In this document: one piece after another, positions 33,321-43,006 of the stretch
Numbering within the stretch: position 1 is the stretch's first letter
How the letters are laid out: every line of letters starts with the position of its first letter
Assembly: GCA_028753945.1 (NCBI GenBank)
Contig: JAPNXP010000001.1
Span: forward strand, 3,462,501-3,526,500
DNA: 64,000 nucleotides
From: Hexactinellida sp. DTS-2022
Taxonomy: Eukaryota; Porifera; Hexactinellida
Direction of reading: 5' to 3'
Notes under the pieces: model-generated
Seen by the model: the letters and a program-made list of their open reading frames with translations, nothing else
What the model was told of the DNA's origin: nothing
Database searches by the model: none
Program-made: the position numbers and the translations under genes

Positions 33321-34916
33321 TTAATTGGTAAATATTTGAAACATGTCCTGAATTTCTGATCGACATGTAGGGCATGATTGTCCTAGATCCTGAATTCTTT
33401 GACTGCATCCTGGACAACAATTAGCATGCCTGCAGGGCAAAAAGATCCAGGTAGCATTACGGGATTCAAGGCATACAACACACTTATTTTCTTCTCCAGG
33501 TCTGTTAGTATCCTCGTCGTCAGAATCTTCCGAATCGTTTGAGAGAACATTTGCATTCGTGTTTATCCTGCCAATTGTATGGCTGATGGCTTTAAGATAC
33601 TCCCAAGGATTATATTCTCCGTCGCTTAGTTTTTGTCTTATTATCCTTCGACGTTCAAAATTCTGGACATTTTTCTTTTTTCTTGGTCTACTAATCTCCA
33701 AGCCTAGTTGTAACCGACCAATGTCGTTGTCCGTGTCTTGTATAACTTGATTGAGTGTAGCCATAAACGTCCATATCCTCGGGTGACAGGTACGAATTAG
33801 TGACTTTAGTTTAGAGTGATAACTCTCAGCTGCGTTATTGGTTGAAATATTGAGGTTGTAGACTGAGGGTTCCCCAGGTTCGATTTGACTCAACCATCTT
33901 TTTTTGAAATATTTATTAAGTTTTTGTAGTCTAATCATATCAGAATTACCCAAACTTGGAATCTGAAGATAAGCATAAGTGGGATTTATCAGAGATGCGG
34001 GTAAAAACGGAATAGCCATCAGTTGTTTTATGTAACTTTCGATTTCTTGACTATTTCTGAAAGCTTGAGCGAGTCCGACCTCTTGTGTTTTGGCCCAAAT
34101 TCTTTGTGTGAAATGGAACCAACACCCATAAATTTCCAACTGAGGAAGTGCTTTTTTCATTGCATTCCGGGCTGCTGGCTCCCAATCTGACATTGATGCC
34201 AATGGTCGAAAGTGGGGAATGCAGCTAAAGATCTTGTCTATCACAGCTTGATACAAATCTTGACTTTTTCCGGTCATTAAACAATGTATAGCTGGTAGAC
34301 TATGCCTTCCAACCGATACAAATACGGTCCATAATTGAGCAAACTGTATGGGTACTGTAAAAAATGTACCGTCAAATTGTATATTTGTGATCTCTGAGAG
34401 AAATCCAGCCATTTGTTCTGAAAAGAATACAACGCCAGTTTGATCGCCACTCGTCACACTAAATTTGAAATATTTACCAAAAATGGTGGTATGTATCATA
34501 TCAACAAACTCAGAAGCGTTCAATGGTATTTTGGGTTCCACCGTCTTTCTTGCACGGTACATTGTTAATTCACATTGAGGAAACGATATTTCACATGCGA
34601 ATGGGCTGTCTCTTGTAGCATCATCGAATACTTTTCTTAGAGTGGTTTGTGAATTTTTAGCAAGCGTTTTACACTTTGTCTTTAGACTATATACTTCTCC
34701 CTTATATTCATCGACATCATGATTGTGTCCCTTCAGAGGTGTTATCAAATTTGTATCGCGATTTAATTTGCTCGTTCCTTTACAAGTATTCCTAAATAAC
34801 ACGCATTTGAGGTAGATATAATTTCCCTTAAGCTTCGATTTAATATATTTATTCCCGTCAGAGGTGGTAAAAACTTTTCCGAAACTGCGTTTGTATTCAT
34901 CTGTTGTAAATTCCAT
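33321..34916 (-). CDS. MULE transposase with C-terminal RING finger
   Basis: An intact 531-residue protein. Residues about 20-70 form a FLYWCH-like zinc finger (KCVLFRNTC to HNHD). The MULE RNase H-fold domain follows: QFDGTFF near residue 182 (Asp 1), MSDWEP near 243 (Asp 2), GCWFHFTQ near 267 (the family's C/H motif) and NNAAESYHSK near 362 (Glu). An acidic linker (SNDSEDSDDED, about 460) leads to a C3HC4 RING finger at about 480-522: CVVCLE, PCRHANCC and CPTCRS. This RING type occurs in E3 ubiquitin ligases such as IAP-like proteins. Its place on a transposase suggests, as inference, ubiquitin-linked control of transposition or of host factors. A broken relative at 50800-51510 keeps both parts, so the fusion is a family trait. 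Confidence 0.9.
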   Translation of the reverse strand: MEFTTDEYKRSFGKVFTTSDGNKYIKSKLKGNYIYLKCVLFRNTCKGTSKLNRDTNLITPLKGHNHDVDEYKGEVYSLKTKCKTLAKNSQTTLRKVFDDATRDSPFACEISFPQCELTMYRARKTVEPKIPLNASEFVDMIHTTIFGKYFKFSVTSGDQTGVVFFSEQMAGFLSEITNIQFDGTFFTVPIQFAQLWTVFVSVGRHSLPAIHCLMTGKSQDLYQAVIDKIFSCIPHFRPLASMSDWEPAARNAMKKALPQLEIYGCWFHFTQRIWAKTQEVGLAQAFRNSQEIESYIKQLMAIPFLPASLINPTYAYLQIPSLGNSDMIRLQKLNKYFKKRWLSQIEPGEPSVYNLNISTNNAAESYHSKLKSLIRTCHPRIWTFMATLNQVIQDTDNDIGRLQLGLEISRPRKKKNVQNFERRRIIRQKLSDGEYNPWEYLKAISHTIGRINTNANVLSNDSEDSDDEDTNRPGEENKCVVCLESRNATWIFLPCRHANCCPGCSQRIQDLGQSCPTCRSEIQDMFQIFTN

Positions 34917-35184
34917 TTCTATCCTTATTCGTAATAAATTATGTCATTAGTACAACTATTTATATAACGCATTGTTCAATATAATCATTTGTAAAACCAC
35001 AATAAGAAACGCCATAAATAGCATTGTTTGTAGACACCATTCAAAAAAGAAAATGTTGATGAAAATCAAAATAACTGAGTAATTGATGAAGCCTGAACTT
35101 AGTAAATAGTAGACAACTACTTTTGAAAAACAATAATAACCAAACATCCGTCTTGAAATGCAAGTTGAAATTATGGATTCTAAG

Positions 35185-35500
35185 AAGTGAAGGTAGTAAA
35201 CAAAAACCATTCTAACAAGTGAAGGTAACTTCAAGGTATTATCAAAAATTATTCTAACAAGTGAAGGTGGTATCTAAAATTATTCTAACAAGTGAAGGTG
35301 GTATCTAAAATTATTCTAACAAGTGAAGGTGGTATCTAAAATTATTCTAACAAGTGAAGGTAAGTATCTAAAATAATTCTAACAAGTGAAGGTGGTATCT
35401 AAAATTATTCTAACAAGTGAAGGTAGTATCTAAAATTATTCTAACAAGTGAAGGTGGTATCTAAAATTATTCTAACAAGTGAAAGCTCAGAAAATTCTAA
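35185..35500. repeat. Right terminal array of ~35-bp repeats in RING-MULE
   Basis: About nine or ten copies of the complement of the left-array unit (tattctaacaagtgaaggt). It lies upstream of the transposase start at 34916, so it could overlap the promoter. Confidence 0.85.
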
Positions 35501-36009
35501 CAAGTGAAAGCTCCAAAATTCTAACAAATGAAGCGCCCCCGTTGTATCGTATTTTGAGGCGCTGTATGATACACTAATATAAACCATGGATATGCTATTA
35601 CAAATTATACAGTGGTATTTTGAGGCGCTCTGGTAGATTGAGACGCTACTATAAATGTGATTTCCTATCATTTTACGAGATAATTTATCGTAGTTAGTCG
35701 AAAATTTAAGATAACTAACCAATTTTACATTAAATTAACTGAATTCTCGAAATGGAAAATTGTTTACTACGCGCCTCAAAATACTACAATATAATTTTAA
35801 TAGCGCATCCATGGTTCACTTATACAGAGTCTAGAGTTCATGATATAATGCAAAATGTTAGGAAATCACATTTATAGTAGCGTCTCAATCTACCAGAGCG
35901 CCTCAAAATACCACTGTATAATTTGTAATAGCATATCCATGGTTTATATTAGTGTATAATACAGCGCCTCAATATACGATAGCGCCTCAAAATACGATAC
36001 AACAGGCCT

Positions 36010-36424
36010 TATATAACGAAGGTCACGGGTGACCCTAATTTGGATCTCTATTTGAAGAGTTTGAAGAACACTATTCTATATATACACTACGTATATATAC
36101 ATTTTACTAATAAAAATAGACGAATGCTTTTGGTATATTAAACAAATCAGCAAGTTAAAATAGGGAGAAACTTAATTATGAAAAATGAATATACTGTTCA
36201 CAATACAAGATCTGTTTATATATCTCCAAACAGGCTCCTATTTAGACATTGACCTAAAGGATGGCAAAATTATGGTTTTCAGGAATAAGGGATGGCGAAG
36301 ATATGACCGCTCGCGGAAGCACGCTGTAATGTAGGGGGTGCAAGGGATGGGGGAGCCATCCCTCGCCATCCCCTAAATGAAGCCCAGCCAAATATAAAAC
36401 ATCATCTTCATTTGTTTAATAAAG
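36010..36424. other. Intergenic
   Basis: 36250-36380 repeats ggatggc words on both strands (aggatggcaaaat ... ccatccctcgccatccc), perhaps a degraded MITE. Nothing else is seen. Confidence 0.4.
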
Positions 36425-37030
36425 TCAGGCACACTGTAAATGATTAAAATCATAATTAATAGAAATAAGAATGATATCAATACAAAACCAAATGAAATAA
36501 ATAAGTGTCAGAAAAGAGTGCTGACAACAACAAAAAATGCAAAAGTATTTATATCGACGCTCTGAATGCCAAGGATCTGGGTAAGGTTTTGAAATGAAAT
36601 AATAAAGAAGATTTAGTAAATAGGAAAGCAGCAACCAAAGACCCAAAATGATTTGAATAATTCCCAAAATCCAGCGATTGAAAATGAATTGGGCGATTCC
36701 GAAACTAAAGAGAAAAATAGAGAAAACTACGTGTAGAATATTCAATTGAGACTGATTTCTTGGAAAGCAGACATTATTTCCATTATTAGTTATATTTCGT
36801 ATTTCATAACAACTTTTTAATCCACATCTATTGGTCATTAAATCAATCTGAAAGCATGGATAAATGCAGCTACAAATGCCTGAATTTGTAGAGTCCCTTG
36901 TAGGTAAACAAATACCAGTAGCAAAAGAATAGTTTAAACTATTACATTCGGAATCATTAGTACAATTGTTTTGAGCATAACAACAAGTACAAAGGGTGAG
37001 GTTCAATACAAAACAAATGAAATATCTCAT
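36425..37030 (-). CDS. Small cysteine-rich membrane protein, unknown function
   Basis: 201 residues from a Met followed by a clear signal peptide (about 1-19, ending near CYAQ). An extracellular-type segment (20-95) has about ten cysteines (NNCTNDSECNSLN, SCIYPCFQID, CGLKSCYEI) and several N-x-S/T sites. Three hydrophobic stretches follow at about 99-117, 120-145 and 168-192, the last after a CCCQH cluster. The hydrophobic pair with GIIQIILG between resembles a TM2-type hairpin, but I cannot confirm it. There is no intron or frameshift. It lies between transposons but shows no transposon motif, so I take it as a host gene. Homology is unknown to me. Confidence 0.65.
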   Translation of the reverse strand: MRYFICFVLNLTLCTCCYAQNNCTNDSECNSLNYSFATGICLPTRDSTNSGICSCIYPCFQIDLMTNRCGLKSCYEIRNITNNGNNVCFPRNQSQLNILHVVFSIFLFSFGIAQFIFNRWILGIIQIILGLWLLLSYLLNLLYYFISKPYPDPWHSERRYKYFCIFCCCQHSFLTLIYFIWFCIDIILISINYDFNHLQCA

Positions 37031-37439
37031 CTACTAATAGTTTGAATTGCTAAATAATTTGAATTAGTTTTAAGAAATGAATGTACGCACCTGTACACGT
37101 GGGGCCCGAACCAAGAACCGATTTCATTGAATTTATGTGTATTCGCATGGCAGAGAAACCGCCAATCTGCAATTAAATTTATTCTAGCAACTAAGTAAAT
37201 CTAATTTATTCTATCAACTAAGTAAATCTAATTTATTTCGAATGGCGGAACTTTCGTCTCCAAATGTTTTGTTAGTGTAATTAACAAATTTAGTTGAGGG
37301 AAACAGTGAACTGAGTAATAATTAACTAGATAGGAAATGTGGATATAATAATATAATAGGAAATATAATTACAATAATTAGAAAAATGCAAATATAGCTT
37401 AGAATGTAAAATTATGAGCGATGCCTCTTAAATACGTTA
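37031..37439. other. Intergenic
   Basis: Contains a short tandem duplication of ctaatttattctatcaact near 37180-37235. No gene is seen. Confidence 0.4.
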
Positions 37440-38270
37440 TGGTATCTCGAATTTGATAGTACATTAAACAGTCTTTCAGTCCTTTCCTTACTAATTTTGG
37501 ATTGTTTAAGTACAACTCCACCCTCCCATTTTGCATATTTAGTTCCCATTGCAACTAATTCTTCAATTTAGGAAACTTTGATGATGAATAGAAATGCCAG
37601 AATGGAATGCGTTATGCCATACATCAGCATAATTGTTTGTCCTAGCTATTAGATTTAATACGCGTGCATGCATATTCCAAAACCTCATGGGAAAATGGAG
37701 GATGGAGGAACCCTTCTAGTTTGGTCCGGTAACTTTTTGCCGACGTAATTTGTTTCAAAATAGTTTTCTACTTCTAATGCAGCTTGCGGAAATTCACCCA
37801 TTAGTAAAGTGAACAATCACATACTTCATTTTTCGGAACAAATTCGAGACTGGGAAGCATTCTCATATATATATCGAACTCTGGATCTTCCATATACTGT
37901 GTTGTTGGCCCCAATGATTGTATTTTCCTAAATATATATTTTGGGAAAATGAAAGAAACAAATAGAAACTACAGCAATGAATTGTTCCTCCAATGCATTG
38001 ATAGCTTCTTTTTCGAAATCTACCATAAGTTTATACGATGGATTCAATTCTGGTTAAATCTCTACTAACTTTCTGAACATCCTGTTGTAAGTGAATTCGA
38101 TTTTGTATGTCTGCAGTGCATATATGCAAGGGAAGATAAGACATCTTTTTCGGCATGAATGGTATAAAGTTGATAGAACTGTTGAGGTGCTACTTTAAAT
38201 GTTCCATCGACATACCAACTTTGAGATGCCGAGAGAATTGAAACCATTTTAGGTGTGCCAAGCATAAGTA

Positions 38271-38662
38271 CACTCGAACCTCCGAGATCCGGACGTCTCA
38301 GATACGGGCACCTCCCTCAACTGGGTATCCTTATTGGTATAAAGCCGAGCTAATTATGTACAGTCAACTCCGCTTAATTGGGACACCGGTTAATCGGTTT
38401 CTCCGCTTAATCGGGTCAAAACAACCTGGTCCCGATGTGACCCGATTAAGCGGAGTTGACTGTATTTATTTACCGAATAATGAGTTCAATAACAAAATAT
38501 TATAACAAACACCATCTTAAATTGTCCACAACCCAATGAAAACACGAGTTTTTGGTTTCGCACTTTGGGATTGTACATGCACTATGTTTTCTGAAAACCG
38601 GGCAAATTCCAAGTTTCGCGCACCCCCCGGATGACAGTGCACGGATAAGGAAGGTTTGAGTG
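38271..38662. mobile_element. pogo-type MITE inside MULE D
   Basis: Ends are cactcgaacctccgagatc and the complement of cactcaaaccttccttatc, each beside TA (38269-38270 and 38663-38664). It carries the smaller Tigger-type MITE at 38361-38462. It interrupts the MULE D gene upstream of its VDGTFK motif. Confidence 0.75.
38361..38462. mobile_element. Tigger/pogo-type MITE, 102 bp, nested
   Basis: A near-palindrome with TIR cagtcaactccgcttaat, TA on both sides, and a second pair of inverted words (gtgacccgattaagcgg). The cagtcaactccgctta start is typical of Tigger-like elements. Confidence 0.85.
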
Positions 38663-38768
38663 TAATCTGTTGTTATCTCCAAAACCTGAGTCAAACTGTA
38701 AAAAGGTTCACCCTTTGAAGTTACTTTAACTTATCGAGATTTTGTAACTCAGAAGCAAATGCTGGATT

Positions 38769-39268
38769 CAGAGTTGTGGATTTGATTTGATTTGGATGGA
38801 TTTGATGCATTTTAAAAGGAAAATGATTTGATTTGATTTGGATTTGATTGACTATTATTTGATTTGATTTGGATTTGATTTAATGTTTGAGTCAAATCCT
38901 TTTTAAAATTTAATTTAGCTATACGTACGTATTCATCTGTTGCTATGATCTTTCTATATCATAAAGTACACTGTCGCATAATTATTGAAACTATAATCTA
39001 TTATTACCCGCCGCCACGGCCCACAGGGTTGCCATGGGAATTCCCTTACTTCACACGAAACCCTGAAATTTATTAGTGTACCACAGCTTGCTTATAACCG
39101 GCATCCACTGTATTTGGATTTGATTTAGATGGATTTGATTTGGATTTGATTTGGATTTGATTTGATTTGGATGGATTTGATTTGGATTGAATTAGATTTG
39201 GATGGATTTGATTTGTATTTGATTTGGATTTGGATTTGAATTAAATATCAATCAAATCCGCAACTCTG
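38769..39268. mobile_element. hAT-type MITE with gatttg microsatellite body
   Basis: The 8-bp duplication gctggatt lies at 38761-38768 and 39269-39276. TIRs are cagagttgtggatttgatt and the complement of cagagttgcggatttgatt. Both arms have expanded into gatttgatttgg-type simple repeats. Confidence 0.85.
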
Positions 39269-39553
39269 GCTGGATTAGCAAAACTTTCCGGACAATTTTT
39301 ATGCTCACGAATTGTACTTTTAATCGAATCGGTTTTCGGCAGGTGGAAGGGTTGAAGTCTTCATCGTTGCAACACCAGAAGCGAAAATAGATCGAGTACT
39401 TTCCTCGAAATTTTGGCTAGCACGTTCCTTCATTTGTTTGTAGCCTTTCAGCATTTCAATGCGTGGTTTGTCAGTACTATGCGTGTAACATTTTTGAATC
39501 TCAATAATATCAATAGGCTTCACGATGACTAATTTATGGCTCTGGTCAATCAT

Positions 39554-40112
39554 ACTTTACATTGCCCGCGTTTCTCACACACCCAGTGCTGGAATTCTTT
39601 AGTAGATCTATTTAATGTATAAATGAATTCGAATATAACAAGTTTATCTTTACCTCTCTTGCTTCGGATTGTTTCGGAAATTAAAGGAGACGTCATATGG
39701 AAAAATAAATGTAATATTATACGTAAAATCAGGAAGATGTAAACATGCCATTATAAACCCATTTATATTTTTCAAGGTCAATAGTATATTAACACTTGAT
39801 CGTGTTAAATAGAAGCAAAATCAAAATAGTGTTAATTAAATAAATAATTTAGACAAAAGATTTTGACCCAAGACAAAAACCGGCGTCGAAAGTTCCATAT
39901 ACCATTATTTCATAGCGAGTTAGCGCCTAATTTTTTGAGATCAAACTATTTTACTAAGTAGTTTCCAGTACTGAAATGGTTATTTATCACTCAATTGGTC
40001 TAGTAAGTGCAGCATAATTTTGATATATGTAAAATGTACAATTTTCCAGGTGCCTGAACCTTCGGAATACATGACCCCAAAATTTGAGATTTACAGATAT
40101 GCAATACATATA
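39554..40112. other. Intergenic, likely MULE D 5' flank
   Basis: The first part should hold the FLYWCH finger of MULE D: 39555-39590 encodes VCEKRGQC-like codons on the minus strand. The rest shows no gene. Confidence 0.4.
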
Positions 40113-40350
40113 GTGGAGTCAAAAATTAAGATTCCGTGACCAACATCTGGCTAGTTAAGTTTTATGCCTGATTCTGATACTTTAGGCTATATCTCGCGAT
40201 TTAAGCTCCCATGCCGCTCTGGAAAGTTTGCCCTAACTTTCCAGAGCGTCATGGGAGATTAATTCGCGAGATATACCATAAAGTTTCAGAATTAGGCATC
40301 AAACTTAAGTAGCCAGAGGTTGGTCACGGAATCTGAATTTTTGACCCCAC
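40113..40350. mobile_element. Foldback MITE, 238 bp, nearly complete hairpin
   Basis: Arms of about 110 bp pair almost throughout: gtggagtcaaaaattaagat with the complement of the right end, and an inner ccgctctggaaagtt with aactttccagagcg. TA flanks both ends (40111-40112 and 40351-40352). Confidence 0.85.
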
Positions 40351-40639
40351 TAATAATGGATATATTGATAATGGTAGGGACATGGTATTTTTGTCCAAAT
40401 TATCACTATATCCAATAAATCATTATATCACTATATCCTCTGTATGAATTATTCCCATTTTGCCTACTAATTTTTTAATAGTGCCATTTCGCCTACTCAT
40501 TCTTTAAATGAGATTTGTTATATCCTAATATGTACGTGTAATTAACCAGGTTTCATTAATTAATACTGAATATAATCTGCTTGTTTAATTAGGATTCAAC
40601 TATTATAGTACGTAGGTATATTGTATATTATAAGACATT

Positions 40640-40780
40640 GTCGGCGCCACGTATTATGAGGTGTGGGTCTAGTGGGTGTCCACTGTATAGTCTAGTGGGT
40701 GTCACTGTCCAAGCACCGATTCATTTCCTTGAGGCAGTGGGTGTCCGGACACCGCCGGTGGCGCCGGCCCTGTAAGAATA
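40640..40780. mobile_element. Possible MITE with gcgcc-rich ends
   Basis: cattgtcggcgccac on the left pairs with gtggcgccggccctg on the right. The middle repeats tctagtgggtgtc. No clear target duplication is visible, so this is weak. Confidence 0.4.
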
Positions 40781-41090
40781 ATGACCGTATATGTAGTATT
40801 ATAAGTGTAATTTTTCTCAAATGTAAATATTTGAGAAAAATCGGAGTTTAAAATATAGTTAGTAATGAAAGTCCCCGTAGATATTCACCCAGAGTGATCA
40901 GGTTTGCCACGAAATCTTATTTAAGTTTATGAATTCTATTATCTTTTTGAACACTCTTGTTTGCTCTCTTTGTCAGTGTAGCACCTGATGCCAATTGTGC
41001 AATACTGACTTCCGTAAACGCTTGCTCTTGTTTGAAAATCGTTACGAATGCGTAAATATTAGGGTGAGCCTTTCTAGCTATTCTTTTAAG

Positions 41091-41250
41091 CAGGGGGGGG
41101 ATCCGCACCCCCCCAAATTTTATCCTATTAGAAAATTTCATTCTATTTTGAATTGTAGTCCTAACACTTGGCCGAGAATATTTAATGGAAAAACTTATCC
41201 AAAATTTGCACCCCCCCCCCCCGAAATTTTAGTGGCTAGATCCACCCCTG
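41091..41250. mobile_element. hAT-type MITE inside MULE C
   Basis: The 8-bp duplication cttttaag lies at 41083-41090 and 41251-41258. Ends are caggggggggatccgcac and the complement of caggggtggatctagcc. Confidence 0.85.
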
Positions 41251-41360
41251 CTTTTAAGTTTATTATGCCATCCCTCTACATGATTATTTGTCCTTGGGTT
41301 GTGTGCGTCTTGGTTGAATACATTCCACAAACGGGTGGAAACTGGCCTACCAACCAAGTA

Positions 41361-41554
41361 CAGTCAGGTCTGCTTATTATGAACAAGATTTCATCTGCTT
41401 AATATGAAGATTTCTTATTGTGAACAAACCCTACGGTCCCAATTTTATAATTTACATAGGGTTTGTATTAAGTTGAGTTCGCTTATTATGAAGTCTCTCT
41501 ATTATGAACACAATTTTTGGTCCCTTGAATGTTCATAATAAATGAACCTGACTG
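41361..41554. mobile_element. Tigger/pogo-type MITE inside MULE C
   Basis: TIRs cagtcaggtctgcttatt and the complement of cagtcaggttcatttatt, with TA on each side (41359-41360, 41555-41556). Internal repeats of ttattatgaac run in both orientations. Confidence 0.85.
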
Positions 41555-43006
41555 TATCTTCAAAATAATTCATGAATTCATGTATCTCTGGAAGAATAGG
41601 TGCCATGGTTTTAACCATATTCCAGCCAAAGAAGACTAGATCTGGAGGAATTAATGCTAATGCTGCTGTTTTTCGAATGAATTGATTCATTACAGCATCT
41701 TGTTTGTAGAGCGTTCGAAGGCCCATCGTATTTATCTTTCTAGTTATTGCCTGGGTGAAGTGAAAGTAACAACCTTTTACAGTTGTAGATGGGAATACTA
41801 ACTGAATTGCCTGAATAATAGCAATCTCGAAGTCAGTTAAATTTAATTGGGATTTATGTTAAAGCCAAATTGTCTAGCCTTTAAGATAAGAAGCTCCAGA
41901 GCTTTTAAGTATATACTTCGTGACTTTCCTGGGAGAAGACAATACTCCGAAGGGAACTGCTTACCACTTTTGAATGCGTGTATAGTGAAAATTTGATAGA
42001 ATATGCTGGGACATGTTTGAAATGTACCATCCATGTAAATTCTTTCAACCTCTGATAAATACCTCATATTGTCTGTTGTTGTAAAGATGACAATTTTATC
42101 CTCGTCACCGCCTTCTTCTGCAATTAAGAATTGCGACCCATTGTATGTTCTAGCCCATTCACCATGGAAATGAACTTCACTCCTAGTCCTGGATTGTGGG
42201 AGAGGGGGAAGTCGTTGCCTTCGTATCCTGTACAATGCAGATTTTATTTTAGGAAAGCTAGTAAATGAGCTGCTATTGCATCACGATCATAACGAGCTGA
42301 TATTTCAATCATACTCCTTCGATAGATACTTGGTACAGGGTCAATACTTTCCCTAACAGTAGTTTTTATCGTCTCGAGTGTTTTACAGGCGGATATTTCT
42401 GAATCATCAGCTGGGTGGCTGTGTTGATCTGCTCTGTTAGAAATGATTTCCCCATTGAGCGTTGTAAGTGTTCCGCTACAAGTTCGGGATTTGTAGCATC
42501 TCAAGAAAATCCGACCATCTAGCCCTCGTCTATAAATTTGATATTTGTAGCCTTCATAAACAAGAGCACGAGCTCCTCGATTGGTAGAAATAAACTCCAT
42601 AAATAGATAATTATCACTCTCAAACTTACTGTTTATTTATTTGGGCAGTATGTTATTTGTTGTTGTACTACACATATCAATAACAAAATTGAGATACCTT
42701 CAAATCAGTGTATTATACAGACATTTGTGAATACGCTCCTAATCCTGCTCTGATCCAATTTTCATACGCCTAAATCACAAATTAATGCTACGGTATAGGA
42801 GAGGATTCCAAATTTTCGCGGTCCTAAATTGAAATTTTCCAAAAATCATACTCCAGAAGGAGCGTCTCGCGCTCCTGGATAATTCCTTGCTTAAAATACT
42901 TCCTAAAAAAAAACAAATCTCATTTGAAGAATGAGTAGGCGAAATGACTCATTTCCGATTAGTAGGCAAAATGGGAGTAGGCGAAATGGGAATATTCGCT
43001 CTGTAT

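Larger units (their letters stand above)
32725..35540 (-). mobile_element. RING-MULE, apparently complete
   Basis: The 9-bp duplication gttgtatcg lies at 32716-32724 and 35541-35549, as expected for a Mutator-like element. The inverted ends share cttcatttgttagaatttt and continue into opposed arrays of a ~35-bp repeat (about 32780-33212 and 35185-35500). Between the arrays lies one uninterrupted minus-strand transposase gene. Conserved ends, TSD and an open gene make this the best-preserved autonomous-looking transposon in the window. Confidence 0.88.
32710..36009. mobile_element. Foldback Tc1/mariner-like MITE hosting the RING-MULE
   Basis: TIRs are aggcctgttgtatcgtat and its complement, flanked by TA (32708-32709 and 36010-36011). 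The arms extend over about 140 bp (35541-35680 against 35860-36009), with themes such as ttttgaggcgct. The left arm is split after 14-15 bases by the MULE at 32725-35540; without it the foldback would be about 470 bp. Confidence 0.82.
37440..39553 (-). pseudogene. FLYWCH-MULE D transposase, interrupted by MITEs
   Basis: Read from 39553 down. A linker after the FLYWCH finger (YTHSTDKPRIEMLKGYKQM, 39553-39320) is followed by a hAT MITE and a pogo-type MITE. MULE-domain residues with WYVDGTFKVAP and YQLYTIHAE follow (38265-38065). Further fragments are FPQAALEVENYFE (about 37790-37740) and RTNNYADVWHNAFHSG (about 37640-37580). The last motif normally carries the catalytic Glu (NN-x-x-EG-WHN); here it is Asp. 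Several stops and shifts lie between the pieces. Confidence 0.75.
40917..42600 (-). pseudogene. FLYWCH-MULE C transposase, interrupted
   Basis: Read from 42600 down. The FLYWCH finger at residues 1-65 (YKYQIYRRGLDGRIFLRC, C, HSHP) is followed by a frameshift and MULE domain at 42235-41843 with IYMDGTFQTCPSIFYQIFTI (Asp 1). 41726-41502 holds the helical region up to FMNYFED, where a Tigger-type MITE intervenes. RPVSTRLWNVF and RTNNHVEGWHNKLK (Glu intact) follow at about 41355-41265. A hAT MITE then splits off the C-terminal part (ARKAHPNIYAFVTIFKQEQA, 41141-40917). Confidence 0.78.
40446..42998 (-). mobile_element. FLYWCH-MULE C
   Basis: The direct repeat ctctgtat flanks it (40438-40445 and 42999-43006; the ninth base differs). 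Ends are gaattattcccattttgcc and the complement of cgaatattcccatttcgcc, and both ends repeat the gcctact / agtaggc theme. One minus-strand gene lies inside, and three later elements may lie in it. Confidence 0.82.
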
